Source: Rhabdobacter roseus
GTDB taxonomy: Bacteria; Bacteroidota; Bacteroidia; Cytophagales; Spirosomataceae
Length of the DNA stretch: 64,000 nucleotides
Assembly: GCF_014202275.1 (NCBI RefSeq)
Contig: NZ_JACHGF010000002.1
Location: forward strand, 1,079,356 to 1,143,355
Direction: 5' to 3'
Position numbers and translations under genes: made by a program. Below are positions 17,595 through 26,103 of this stretch, in pieces. The stretch's first letter is position 1. The number at the start of each line of letters is the position of its first letter. The notes under the pieces are model-generated. The model was not told the DNA's origin. It ran no database searches and saw only the letters and a list, made by a program, of their open reading frames with translations.

Positions 17595-19190
17595 ATGAAA
17601 AATATACTTATAAAAAAAATGAATATAGGAAAAGTTGCCAAGATAACTCTGCTGGGTACCTTCGTAGCCATTTCTTCTTGCGATAATTTTACGGAGCTGG
17701 ATCCGTTAGCTGCTCTTTCCGAAACGACGGCCTTTACCAGCCCGGCTAGTATTGAGCTGGTAGCCAACGGGGTATACCAGGCGGCAGCCGTAGGCTTTTA
17801 CGAAGGAGGCGCGGGACGCGGGTACCCCTTTGGAGCGGCCGCCATCCAGCAAGGCGAAATGCGGGGTGAAGACATGGTGAACCTACAGGCGTTCTATGAC
17901 ATTACCTACCGCGCCTTGTATACGGTAGCCTCTGCCAACAACAAGAACCATTGGGAGCAGCTTTATGCGCTCATCAACCAGTCCAACATCCTGATTGATG
18001 GCGTACGGCGCGCCGGTGAAACCGGGCTCATTTCTGCCCAAGTTGCTGCTCAGTACGAAGGAGAAGGAAGATTCCTACGGGCGCTATCGCACCACGAGTT
18101 GTTGATCCACTTCGCTCGTCCTTTTGCTGATAACAACGGCGCTAGTCCGGGAGTACCCTACCGCGAGAGACCGATCACGTCTTCTGTTGCAGTAGAAGAA
18201 GGCTTGGCGCAGGGCCGGGGTACCGTAGCCGAAGCTTACGCCAAACTGCTGGCCGATCTCGACTTTGCCGAGCAAAACTTACCCGCTACGCGCACCAATG
18301 GGATCGCCCGAGCTACCTCAGGTGCGGCTATTGCCCTGAAAACCCGCGTGAAACTCCATATGCAGGATTGGGCCGGAGTCATTGCCGAGGGCACCAAATT
18401 GGGTACCAATGCCTCAACGGGTACTTTCACCAGTCCCATTGGTAACTATACGCTGGAAGCGGCCCCCGAAACGCCCTTTGTGAACTATACCAACAACCGA
18501 GAATCAATCTTCTCGATTGCCAACAGCGCGAACTCCAATGGTGGGGTAAACGGTGCCTTGGCCAACATGTTCGGCCCATCTAGTTTGGGCGCTCGCGATC
18601 TAATTGCTACTAGTCCTAATCTGTACAACGCTAGTTTCTGGGTGAATGGCGACTTGCGGAGAGAACGCCTTCAGGTAGGACAGACTACGGGTAGTTTTGC
18701 ATTCTACTATACCCGAAAGTACCGCAGTTACGGTGTGTTTGCTGACTGGGCTCCTGTTGTACGGTATGCGGAGGTGATTCTAAACGCCGCCGAAGCATAT
18801 GCTCGCCAAGGAAACAGCGCACAGGCGTTTCTGTTGCTCAACGCCGTACGCAACCGGTCGGTACCTGCCGAAGCTCGGTTCACTACCGCCCCGGCTGATC
18901 TTGTACTGGCTATCCTGAACGAGCGCCGCATTGAATTCACGGCCGAAGGCCGTCGGTGGGGTGATATTCACCGCCTGGTGCTAGACCCCAACTACTCTAC
19001 GAACGGAATTCCGGCTAAGATAGAGGTATCACAGCTAACCAACGCCCGCTATGACCTGGTAAATCGTCCAGTTTTGACGCCTGCGTTGCCTACTATTCCG
19101 TACAGTGATTTCCGGTTCTTATGGCCTATTCCGGCTTCGGAAATTTCGGTTAATCCTACGCTGGCCGGCCAGCAGAATCCAGGATACTGA
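17595..19190 (+). CDS. SusD/RagB starch-binding-like outer-membrane lipoprotein (locus 3)
   Basis: 531 residues. It is a classic SusD_RagB protein: lipobox FVAISSC (Cys 29 from this start; Cys 21 if the second Met at 17619 is used), FTELDPLAALSETTAFTSPASIELVANGVYQAA, YEGEGRFLRALSHHELLIHFARPF, and the C-terminal LVLAILNERRIEFTAEGRRWGDIHR with FRFLWPIPASEISVNPTLAGQQNPGY. It belongs to a different SusD branch than the two SusD-like_2 genes on the other strand. It is translationally close to its SusC partner, 13 bp away. Ligand unknown. Confidence 0.95.
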   Translation: MKNILIKKMNIGKVAKITLLGTFVAISSCDNFTELDPLAALSETTAFTSPASIELVANGVYQAAAVGFYEGGAGRGYPFGAAAIQQGEMRGEDMVNLQAFYDITYRALYTVASANNKNHWEQLYALINQSNILIDGVRRAGETGLISAQVAAQYEGEGRFLRALSHHELLIHFARPFADNNGASPGVPYRERPITSSVAVEEGLAQGRGTVAEAYAKLLADLDFAEQNLPATRTNGIARATSGAAIALKTRVKLHMQDWAGVIAEGTKLGTNASTGTFTSPIGNYTLEAAPETPFVNYTNNRESIFSIANSANSNGGVNGALANMFGPSSLGARDLIATSPNLYNASFWVNGDLRRERLQVGQTTGSFAFYYTRKYRSYGVFADWAPVVRYAEVILNAAEAYARQGNSAQAFLLLNAVRNRSVPAEARFTTAPADLVLAILNERRIEFTAEGRRWGDIHRLVLDPNYSTNGIPAKIEVSQLTNARYDLVNRPVLTPALPTIPYSDFRFLWPIPASEISVNPTLAGQQNPGY

Positions 19191-19203
19191 TCCGGATATA
19201 GAT

Positions 19204-19251
19204 CATACAAAAAAGAAGCTGGCTCATATGGGCCAGCTTCTTTTTTGTATG
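19204..19251. terminator. Bidirectional intrinsic terminator, perfect 20-bp stem
   Basis: Arms at 19204-19223 and 19232-19251 are exact reverse complements with an 8-nt loop. Each arm carries a six-base A or T run, so the hairpin ends in T on both strands. It serves the convergent susD (stop 19190) and SDR gene (stop 19311). Confidence 0.93.
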
Positions 19252-19310
19252 AGGTACTTTAATCAGAATCCCTCTGTTAGCCGCAAAGAGGTACTTTCTT
19301 TTGAATGGGC

Positions 19311-20111
19311 TTATTCCGGCGCATTTTTCCGTACGGCCGTAAAGAGGAGCGACGGAAAGAAACGACGGAGGTAGATGGCGGCCGTTTCTTTCAAGCCCCC
19401 GATGTATACTTCTTTTTTATCCTTTTTGACGGCCTCTACGATTTGCCGGGCGCACTCCTGCGCCGACATGCCTTTTTCCTGGTTCGCATCTTTCTTCCCG
19501 TACTGCTCTCCCTGGGCATTTAGAGCATTCACCGACACATTGGTTTTGATGTACCCCGGACAAACCACCGTCACCCGGATGTGGTCGTCGTGCGTCTCGG
19601 CCCGGAGCGAGTCATAAAAGCCGTGCAGGGCGTGCTTGGCCGCATTGTAGCCGGACCGCATGGGCGTACCTACCTTACCCGCCACGCTACTAATGACCAC
19701 AAAATGGCCGCTTTGCTGCTTGAGCATGGAGGGAAGTACCGCCTGCGTGAGGGCCACCGTGCTGAAAAAATCCACGTCCATGAGGCGCCGATATACTTCA
19801 AAGTCGGTATCGCGCACGTACGACCGCTGGCTGATGCCCGCATTGTGCACGATCAGGTCGATCCGTCCAAAGTACCCTACCACCCGCGCCGCGTGGACTT
19901 CGGCCTGGTCAAACTGGGTGACGTCCATCGGTAGTACCAGTACCTGGTCCTCGGGCAGGCCGACGCTCTGCTTGACGCGCTCGAGCTCCTCGCGCCGCCG
20001 GGCCGATAACACCAGCCTGGCTCCTTCCCGAGCAAATTCCAAGGCCAGGGCCTCTCCGATGCCGGACGAGGCACCCGTGATCCAGACTACCTTATTGGAA
20101 AATGATTTCAT
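19311..20111 (-). CDS. Classical short-chain dehydrogenase/reductase
   Basis: 266-residue NAD(P)-dependent oxidoreductase. It has the cofactor motif TGASSGIG (12-19), Arg residues after strand 2 that favour NADP (SARRR, 36-40), NAG (90-92), catalytic Ser 142 in ISSVAGK, and Tyr 155/Lys 159 in YNAAK. PGYIKTNVS follows the active site. It resembles the DHRS7-like group of classical SDRs, whose substrate here is unknown. It is the last gene of a three-gene minus-strand run, 15 bp after the LD-carboxypeptidase. Confidence 0.93.
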   Translation of the reverse strand: MKSFSNKVVWITGASSGIGEALALEFAREGARLVLSARRREELERVKQSVGLPEDQVLVLPMDVTQFDQAEVHAARVVGYFGRIDLIVHNAGISQRSYVRDTDFEVYRRLMDVDFFSTVALTQAVLPSMLKQQSGHFVVISSVAGKVGTPMRSGYNAAKHALHGFYDSLRAETHDDHIRVTVVCPGYIKTNVSVNALNAQGEQYGKKDANQEKGMSAQECARQIVEAVKKDKKEVYIGGLKETAAIYLRRFFPSLLFTAVRKNAPE

Positions 20112-20126
20112 ATGGTCTTTTTTAGC

Positions 20127-21098
20127 TTAGGTACTTTGGGGTAATGGAAAGGAAAGCGTTACGTTTGACTCTCCTACTTTTAGCTGCACCGGCATCCCAA
20201 CGCCGAGCGCGCGGTTGTCGGCCACGTGGCCCACGGGGAAATTGTAGCATACCGGGTAGCTATACGCCGACACATGCTGTTGAATAATCTCGTAGGCATC
20301 CTGGCCGAAAGTAGGGTCCCGATTATCCCTCATTTCGGTAAATTGCCCTACTACTAATCCCGCCAGGTACCTTAGCTTTCCGGCGCGTTGCAACTGAATG
20401 AGCATCCGATCCAGGTTGTAGTAGTACTCCCCTACGTCTTCCAAGAAAAGTACCTTTCCGGCGGTGTCCAAATCCGACGCTGAACCCACCAGGTGCGCCA
20501 GCAGACACAAGTTCCCACCTACCAGCTCGGCCTCGGCGCTTCCGAGGCGATTGAACGGATGGGTACTTACCTCATAGGCCACTTGCTCGCCAAAGAGCAT
20601 TTTACGCAGCGACTCCAGCGCTAGCTCACCGCCTGCTTTGGTAAAGAGCTTCACCATGGAGGCATGGAGGCTGGCAAAACCCATACCGTGCAGATGGGCC
20701 ATAAGGGCGGTCAAATCGCTAAATCCGACGACCCATTTGGGATTTTTGCGGAACTCCGTAAAATCGAGGCGATCCAGCAGCCGCGAACAGCCATAGCCAC
20801 CCCGGGCCGCCAGAATGGCTTTGATGGAGGGGTCGTCGAGCATGGCCTGCAGGTCCTGGAAGCGCTCTTCGTCAGTACCCGCAAACTGGTGGTGCGCTAG
20901 CCGGAGGGTTGTACCTTCCTGTACCTGGAGCTGCCACTGCTCCCTAAGTACTCTCAGGCCCGGAAGTACCTCTTCGTAATCGAGCCGACTGGCGGGAGCC
21001 AGCACGCCTACGGTGTCGCCGGGTTGTAGAAAAGAGGGTAGTTGTTTAAGAAAAGTACCTTTTTGGGGTGGCATCATTGATTGAAAATAAGAATCCAT
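20127..21098 (-). CDS. Peptidase S66 family LD-carboxypeptidase
   Basis: 323 residues. The family removes the terminal D-Ala from muropeptide tetrapeptides during cell-wall recycling. Visible hallmarks are GDTVGVLAPAS near the N-terminus, LAARGGYGCSRLLDRLDF, the nucleophile Ser 127 in GFSDLT, a Glu in VLFLEDVGEYYYNLDRML, and the His in FPVGHVADNRALGVG, completing the Ser-Glu-His triad. A second Met at residue 8 or 9 could also be the start. No signal peptide is apparent, so it should be cytoplasmic. It lies between the DUF721 and SDR genes on the same strand. Confidence 0.92.
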   Translation of the reverse strand: MDSYFQSMMPPQKGTFLKQLPSFLQPGDTVGVLAPASRLDYEEVLPGLRVLREQWQLQVQEGTTLRLAHHQFAGTDEERFQDLQAMLDDPSIKAILAARGGYGCSRLLDRLDFTEFRKNPKWVVGFSDLTALMAHLHGMGFASLHASMVKLFTKAGGELALESLRKMLFGEQVAYEVSTHPFNRLGSAEAELVGGNLCLLAHLVGSASDLDTAGKVLFLEDVGEYYYNLDRMLIQLQRAGKLRYLAGLVVGQFTEMRDNRDPTFGQDAYEIIQQHVSAYSYPVCYNFPVGHVADNRALGVGMPVQLKVGESNVTLSFPLPQST

Positions 21099-21125
21099 AA
21101 AACGAAGGCGTAGGCAGGTACCTTC

Positions 21126-21452
21126 CTAAATAAACACGACATCCCGAATCAGGCCCGGTTTTACTTCGCGGTTGATGAGCTCGATGATTTTGTGCTTGGC
21201 CCGTACCAATTCGTCCCGCAGCGGAGCCGACTCAATTTGTAGAAAAAGGATTTGATCCTTTACGTACACTTTGGTAGTTCGGGAGGCAATGGGCTGGCCC
21301 ATGATGGTACTCCAGTGGGCCGTGAGGTAGGTTTCATCAAAACTATTTTTCAGATGGTACGCATCAAGCATCTGACTAATAGCCTCTTTTAACGGCGTAA
21401 TGCCGGGCTTCCGCGAAGACTTCTCTTTGTCGAAACGATAATACTGTGCCAT
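21126..21452 (-). CDS. DUF721 (DciA-like) protein
   Basis: 108 residues. The DUF721 pattern is clear: PLKEAISQMLDAYHLKNSFDETYLTAHWSTIMGQPIASRTTKVYVKDQILFLQIESAPLRDELVRAKHKIIELIN. Relatives of this family (DciA) interact with the replicative helicase DnaB. In Bacteroidota the gene is commonly annotated only as DUF721, so the helicase role here is an inference from the family. It is the first gene of a minus-strand run. A -7 box TATATTTG (21472-21479 on the minus strand) lies 20 bp upstream. Confidence 0.88.
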   Translation of the reverse strand: MAQYYRFDKEKSSRKPGITPLKEAISQMLDAYHLKNSFDETYLTAHWSTIMGQPIASRTTKVYVKDQILFLQIESAPLRDELVRAKHKIIELINREVKPGLIRDVVFI

Positions 21453-21471
21453 AGAACGTAGATGCTCAATA

Positions 21472-21479
21472 CAAATATA
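21472..21479 (-). promoter_or_regulatory. -7 promoter box of the DUF721 run
   Basis: Minus-strand TATATTTG fits TAnnTTTG; no good TTG is found at the -33 spacing. It sits 20 bp before the ATG at 21452. Confidence 0.45.
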
Positions 21480-21601
21480 GGCAATCTGTTGATAGAAGAT
21501 GAAGTACCCTCCCCGAATCAGGGTAATACTTATTTCTATCCATACTACTCAAATGGAGTGAGGAAGTTTACTATTTTTACGAAAATCAAAGCGACCAACT
21601 G

Positions 21602-22288
21602 GTGAAGAAAATCCTGATTGTCGAAGATGACCGGCGCATTGCACAAACGATTTATCGAAGCCTTACCGGCGAAGGATACGAAGCCGAGATAGCCTACGAC
21701 GGCATTACGGGCAAGCAATCGGCCATTACCAAGTACTTTGATCTTATGCTGCTGGACATCAACCTGCCCGGCCTGAAAGGCTACGAGGTGTGTGAGCAAG
21801 TGCGAGCGCTTCGCCCTACCCTACCCATCATCATGCTCACGGCCTACGGGGAGATTGAGGATAAAGTACAAGGGCTGGGCAAGGGCGCTGACGACTACCT
21901 GGTGAAGCCCTTTGACCTGCGCGAGCTGCTGGCCCGCATCGCCGCCGCGCTTAGGAGGGCCGAGCTGCATAATCCCCCCCGGAAACATACGGTGCTCCGC
22001 CTGGCGGATCTCGAACTAAATACGGATACCAAAGAAGTGACTCGGGGAGGGCGCTCCATTGAGCTCACTGCCCGTGAATTTGCCCTGCTGGAGTACCTCC
22101 TCCGCAACCGGGGGCACGTGATGTCGAAAATGGACCTGGCCGAGCACGTCTGGAACCTTCGGTTTGACCCCGGCACCAACGTGGTGGAGGTGTACATCAA
22201 TTACCTTCGTCGTAAAGTAGATAAAGATTTCGACACGAAATTAATTCATACGCGCCCCGGCCTGGGTTACGTGATCAAGGAAGGGTAA
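21602..22288 (+). CDS. OmpR/CusR-type response regulator of the metal-efflux operon
   Basis: 228 residues, starting with GTG at 21602 (GTG AAG AAA ATC). The receiver domain carries the acidic pocket EDD (8-10), phospho-acceptor Asp 52 in LLDINLPG, Thr in IMLTAYG and Lys in LVKPF. The C-terminal winged helix (about 130-228) has REFALLEYLLRNRGHVMSKMDLAEHVW and VYINYLRRKVD...RPGLGYVIKEG. The kinase gene begins 11 bp later, then the efflux genes, so it most likely activates this operon in response to metal. Confidence in the family is high; the signal is inferred from context. Confidence 0.95.
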   Translation: MKKILIVEDDRRIAQTIYRSLTGEGYEAEIAYDGITGKQSAITKYFDLMLLDINLPGLKGYEVCEQVRALRPTLPIIMLTAYGEIEDKVQGLGKGADDYLVKPFDLRELLARIAAALRRAELHNPPRKHTVLRLADLELNTDTKEVTRGGRSIELTAREFALLEYLLRNRGHVMSKMDLAEHVWNLRFDPGTNVVEVYINYLRRKVDKDFDTKLIHTRPGLGYVIKEG

Positions 22289-22299
22289 CCGGGTAGGTT

Positions 22300-23670
22300 A
22301 TGAAGATAAAAAACTGGATTGCGCTGCAATTTTCGCTGATCGTAGCCTCCATACTCATCATTTTTTCGGTAGTAGTCTATACTATTTCGGCCAACTACCG
22401 TCAGGAAGAATTCTATGATCGGCTGCAAAATAAAGCGCGTACTACCTGCCGCTTGCTGGTGAAGGTGAAAGAGGTTGATAAGAATCTCCTCAAAATTATT
22501 GATCAAAATACTCTTACGGCCCTCATCGACGAAAAGGTACTTGTCTTTAATCAGCAAAATGAACTCATCTACTCCAGTGTCGACGATAAGCAAATTACTT
22601 TTCGCCCTAGCCTTCTTGAGGAAATACGGCAAAAGAAAGAGCTGGAAATAACCGAAGGTACTAATGAAGTAGTGGGCTTACTCTACGAAGAGGGCCGTGA
22701 GCCCCTGGTGGTACTGGCTTCGGCCTACGACAAATTTGGTCAGAGTAAGCTGCGGAACCTTCGTAGTACGCTCTCCTGGGGTTTGGTAGTAGGCATTGGC
22801 CTGACGGTAGCACTAGGTATTTACTTTGCCGGCCACGCCCTGAAACCCATCGCTTTGATCAACGAGCAAGTTTCTACCATTACGGCCCGAAACCTCCAGC
22901 AACGCCTGGACGAAGGAAACCGGCGTGACGAAATTGCCCAGTTGGCTATTAATTTCAACCATGTACTTCTGCGGCTCCAGCAGGCTTTTGAACAGCAACG
23001 AAGCTTTGTTTCGCACGCCTCCCACGAGCTGCGTACGCCTTTGGCCGCCCTGAAGCTGGAAGTACAGCTGGGCCAACAGTATGTTGAGAGCGACCCGGAA
23101 CTGAACGAAATCTTTCAGAACCTGACTTCCGATACGGATCGCCTCATCAACATCACCAACAGCCTGCTGTTCCTGGCTCGCTCGTTTGAGAATATTGCTC
23201 AGATGACCACCCAGCGGGTACGCATCGACGACCTGGTTTTTGCGGCCAAAGATGAATTGCTGGCTACTCACCCTACCGACTACCAGGTACAAATCGAGTT
23301 CGATAAAATCCCCGAAGACGAAACGTACACGATCATGATGGGCAACGAAGAACTTTTAAAGCGGGTTTTTCTCAATCTCATGGACAATGCTTGCAAATAC
23401 TCCCCAAACCATACGGCCTACGTCCGGATCGATGCGGACGAGGAATTTTGTAGCGTTCAGGTAACTGACCAGGGGATTGGTATTGCCTTGGAAGAACTAC
23501 CCCACATCTTTGCGCCATTTTATAGAGCCTCCAATGCCACCCTTTTTTCGGGTTATGGCATCGGCCTTTCCATTTGTCAACGCATCGTAGAAATCCACGA
23601 AGGTACCCTGAACGTCACCAGCCAAAAAGGCCAGGGAAGTACCTTTTCAGCCGTTTTTAGGCACGTTTAG
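22300..23670 (+). CDS. Membrane sensor histidine kinase of the metal-efflux operon
   Basis: 456 residues. TM1 (about 8-28) and TM2 (about 158-178, LSWGLVVGIGLTVALGIYFAG) enclose a periplasmic sensor region of about 125 residues. A HAMP domain follows, then HisKA with phospho-acceptor His 242 in SHELRTPL, and an HATPase domain with N-box NLMDNACKYS, G1 DQGIGI and G2 GYGIGLSI. No metal-binding His/Cys cluster stands out in the periplasmic part. It forms a pair with the regulator at 21602-22288 and stands 78 bp before the TolC-type gene. Confidence 0.95.
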   Translation: MKIKNWIALQFSLIVASILIIFSVVVYTISANYRQEEFYDRLQNKARTTCRLLVKVKEVDKNLLKIIDQNTLTALIDEKVLVFNQQNELIYSSVDDKQITFRPSLLEEIRQKKELEITEGTNEVVGLLYEEGREPLVVLASAYDKFGQSKLRNLRSTLSWGLVVGIGLTVALGIYFAGHALKPIALINEQVSTITARNLQQRLDEGNRRDEIAQLAINFNHVLLRLQQAFEQQRSFVSHASHELRTPLAALKLEVQLGQQYVESDPELNEIFQNLTSDTDRLINITNSLLFLARSFENIAQMTTQRVRIDDLVFAAKDELLATHPTDYQVQIEFDKIPEDETYTIMMGNEELLKRVFLNLMDNACKYSPNHTAYVRIDADEEFCSVQVTDQGIGIALEELPHIFAPFYRASNATLFSGYGIGLSICQRIVEIHEGTLNVTSQKGQGSTFSAVFRHV

Positions 23671-23748
23671 CATTTTAATTTTTTTCTAAGTCTATTCTAA
23701 GCTTCGTGTAATGCCCCGCGTACATCTTTGCAAGCCAAATTTGTACAC

Positions 23749-24999
23749 ATGCGGTTGCTTAGCGTAGCTTTATTCGTTTTTGTTTCTTTTTCTTTATCGG
23801 CCCAGGATACGCTCCGGATTAGCCTGGCGCAGGCGGATAGCCTATTTATACAAAATAACCTGGCTATTCTGGCCGAAAGGTACCGTATTGAGGCCTCGCG
23901 GGCCTTTGAGCTACAGGACCGGCTCTGGGAAAATCCTAACCTATTTGTCGAAATCAGTGCCTATAACGGTACCCGAGGCAAAGTGCTAGACGTAGGCCAG
24001 CAGGGGCAGAAGATTATTAGCGTGCAGCAGCTGGTCTATACGGCCAGCAAACGAAATAAGCGTGTCGCTCTGGCTGCTGAGTCGACGCGCATGACCGAGT
24101 ACGAATTTTTCGAACTGATCCGGGCGCTTAAATTTGAACTGAGGGAGCGCTTTTTCGAAACGTATTTCCTCAGTCATACCATTCAGCTTTTCGACGCCCA
24201 AATGGCCACCTTGCAAGCGACGGTGGCCGCTTTTGAAAAAGAATACAACCGCAACAACGTAGCGCTCAAAGAGGTACTTCGCCTGAAAGCGCTACTCTTC
24301 CAGATCACCAACGACCGCACCACTATTCAATATGAGCTTCTGGATAACCAGCGCGAGCTCCGGAATATCCTGCAGGTAGAGGTACCTATTTCGCCTCGGA
24401 TCGACTCCGCCCAGCTAAGGCGTTACCGACTGGGTACTTATACGAGCCAAAGTCTCCAGGAAAAAGCCCTGCTTAGCCGCGCGGACCTCCGCATTGCTGA
24501 GTCGCTGGCCCGCCAGGCCGAGCTTAATTATTCGTTACAAAAAGCCCTGGCCGTACCGGACCTGCGGCTGGGTGCTACCTACGACCAGGCCGGGAGCTAC
24601 ATCAACAACTACCTGGGTCTCAGTCTCTCAACCGACCTTCCCATTCTGAACCGTAACCAGGGGGCCATTCGGGCGGCCCGAAGCATGATCACGTACCAGA
24701 AAACCCTGGAGAACGCACACAAAGCATCCATCCTCAACGAGGTCGAAACCGCGCTTCGGAAGGTACAGGAGGCCGACAAGGTATTTGAAAGCGTAGAAGG
24801 CAGCTTTGCGGCGCAGTTTGAGCTACTCAGCCGGGGGATTTATGACAATTTCCAGAAAGGCAACATCACCTTACTTGAATTCATTGATTTTATCGAAACC
24901 TACAACGAGAGTATCAAGCAGTTCAACCGCCTTCAGGCCGATCGCATTCGTGTTTACGAGGAATTGAATTATGCCGTAGCTGAAGAACTCTTCAAATAA
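23749..24999 (+). CDS. TolC-family outer-membrane channel of a metal-efflux system (CzcC-like)
   Basis: 416 residues from the ATG at 23749, which gives the signal peptide MRLLSVALFVFVSFSLSAQ; an in-frame TTG at 23728 is less likely. Two OEP halves are visible (RISLAQADSLFIQNNLAILAERYRIEASRA; RADLRIAESLARQAELNYSLQKALAVPDLRLGATYD), with GNITLLEFIDFIETYNESI near the end, typical of CzcC/CusC channels. It provides the outer-membrane exit duct for the adaptor and pump encoded 2 bp and about 1.1 kb downstream. Confidence 0.92.
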   Translation: MRLLSVALFVFVSFSLSAQDTLRISLAQADSLFIQNNLAILAERYRIEASRAFELQDRLWENPNLFVEISAYNGTRGKVLDVGQQGQKIISVQQLVYTASKRNKRVALAAESTRMTEYEFFELIRALKFELRERFFETYFLSHTIQLFDAQMATLQATVAAFEKEYNRNNVALKEVLRLKALLFQITNDRTTIQYELLDNQRELRNILQVEVPISPRIDSAQLRRYRLGTYTSQSLQEKALLSRADLRIAESLARQAELNYSLQKALAVPDLRLGATYDQAGSYINNYLGLSLSTDLPILNRNQGAIRAARSMITYQKTLENAHKASILNEVETALRKVQEADKVFESVEGSFAAQFELLSRGIYDNFQKGNITLLEFIDFIETYNESIKQFNRLQADRIRVYEELNYAVAEELFK

Positions 25000-25001
25000 T
25001 T

Positions 25002-26099
25002 ATGAAAAAGTACCTACCCCTCAAAGTACTGCTGATCGTATGGCTACCCACGCTCACGCTGCTTTCCTGCCGCGAACACCACGATGAGCTGGACCAGGCT
25101 ACGGCCTTTATGCTATCAGACACCATGATGCAACGGATCGTGCTCGACGACGTACGTACTGAGCCGATCCGGAATGAGCTGGTGCTGGTAGGTAAGGTCA
25201 TTCCCGACGAAAATCAGGTCATCAAGGTATTTCCGCTGGTGGGTGGGCACGTGGAGGAAGTAAACGTAGAGCTGGGTGATTTTGTACGCAAAGGTCAGAT
25301 TCTGGCCGTTATCCGGTCGGGGGAAGTGGCCGACTTCGAGCGCCAGATGATTCAGGCGCAGTCGGACCTGCTGGTAGCCCAAAAGGGCCTGAAAACCGCC
25401 GAAGATCTCTTTGAGAGCAAGCTCTCGCCGGAGCGCGACGTCATAGCCGCCCGTCGGGAGGTAGACCGGGCCCAGGCTGAGCTAGAACGCGTCAACGAAA
25501 TTTTCCGGATCTACGGCCTCGGCAAAAGCTCCAACTACGTCGTGAAGTCACCCATTGACGGATTCATTCTGCAAAAGAACGTCAACCGAGACATGCAGCT
25601 GCGTTCCGACAACGCCGAAAGCCTCTTTACCGTCGGGCAGATCGCCGACGTCTGGGCCATTGCCAACGTAAACGAGAGCGATATTCCGCGTATACACCTG
25701 GGCATGAAAGCCAGCATCCAGACCATCAGCTACCCCGACGAGCGCTTCGAGGGGGTAGTTGACAAAATTTATAACGTGCTCGACCCCGACACCAAAGCGC
25801 TACGCGTACGTATCCGGCTCAAAAATTCGGGTTATAAACTCAAACCCGAAATGCACGCGACGGTCTTCCTGAATTTTGAAGAAAAAGAACAAATGGCCTC
25901 CATCCCCGCCGAAGCCGTGATTTTTGACCGAAGCAAGTACTGGGTGATGGTGTTCCGGAGCCGCACCGACATCGAAACCCGTGCCGTGGAGGTATTTCGG
26001 ACCCTGGCCGACCGCGCCTACATCCAGGCAGGGCTACAGGAGGGCGAGAAGGTCATTTCTAAAAACCAACTGCTAATCTACGACGCGCTGAACGACTAG
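25002..26099 (+). CDS. RND metal-efflux periplasmic adaptor lipoprotein (CzcB/CusB-like)
   Basis: 365 residues. The lipoprotein signal ends at LLSC (Cys 23), so it is tethered to the membrane by lipid. The lipoyl halves are visible (VIKVFPLVGGHVEEVNVELGDFVRKGQILAVI and YVVKSPIDGFILQKNVNRDMQLRSDN), with an alpha-hairpin of about 60 residues between them and the beta-barrel ASIQTISYPDERFEGVVDKIYNVLDPDTKALRVRI, a segment shared with CzcB/CusB. It starts 2 bp after the TolC-type stop and ends 4 bp before the pump, so the three are almost certainly co-translated. Confidence 0.94.
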   Translation: MKKYLPLKVLLIVWLPTLTLLSCREHHDELDQATAFMLSDTMMQRIVLDDVRTEPIRNELVLVGKVIPDENQVIKVFPLVGGHVEEVNVELGDFVRKGQILAVIRSGEVADFERQMIQAQSDLLVAQKGLKTAEDLFESKLSPERDVIAARREVDRAQAELERVNEIFRIYGLGKSSNYVVKSPIDGFILQKNVNRDMQLRSDNAESLFTVGQIADVWAIANVNESDIPRIHLGMKASIQTISYPDERFEGVVDKIYNVLDPDTKALRVRIRLKNSGYKLKPEMHATVFLNFEEKEQMASIPAEAVIFDRSKYWVMVFRSRTDIETRAVEVFRTLADRAYIQAGLQEGEKVISKNQLLIYDALND

Positions 26100-26103
26100 C
26101 TAC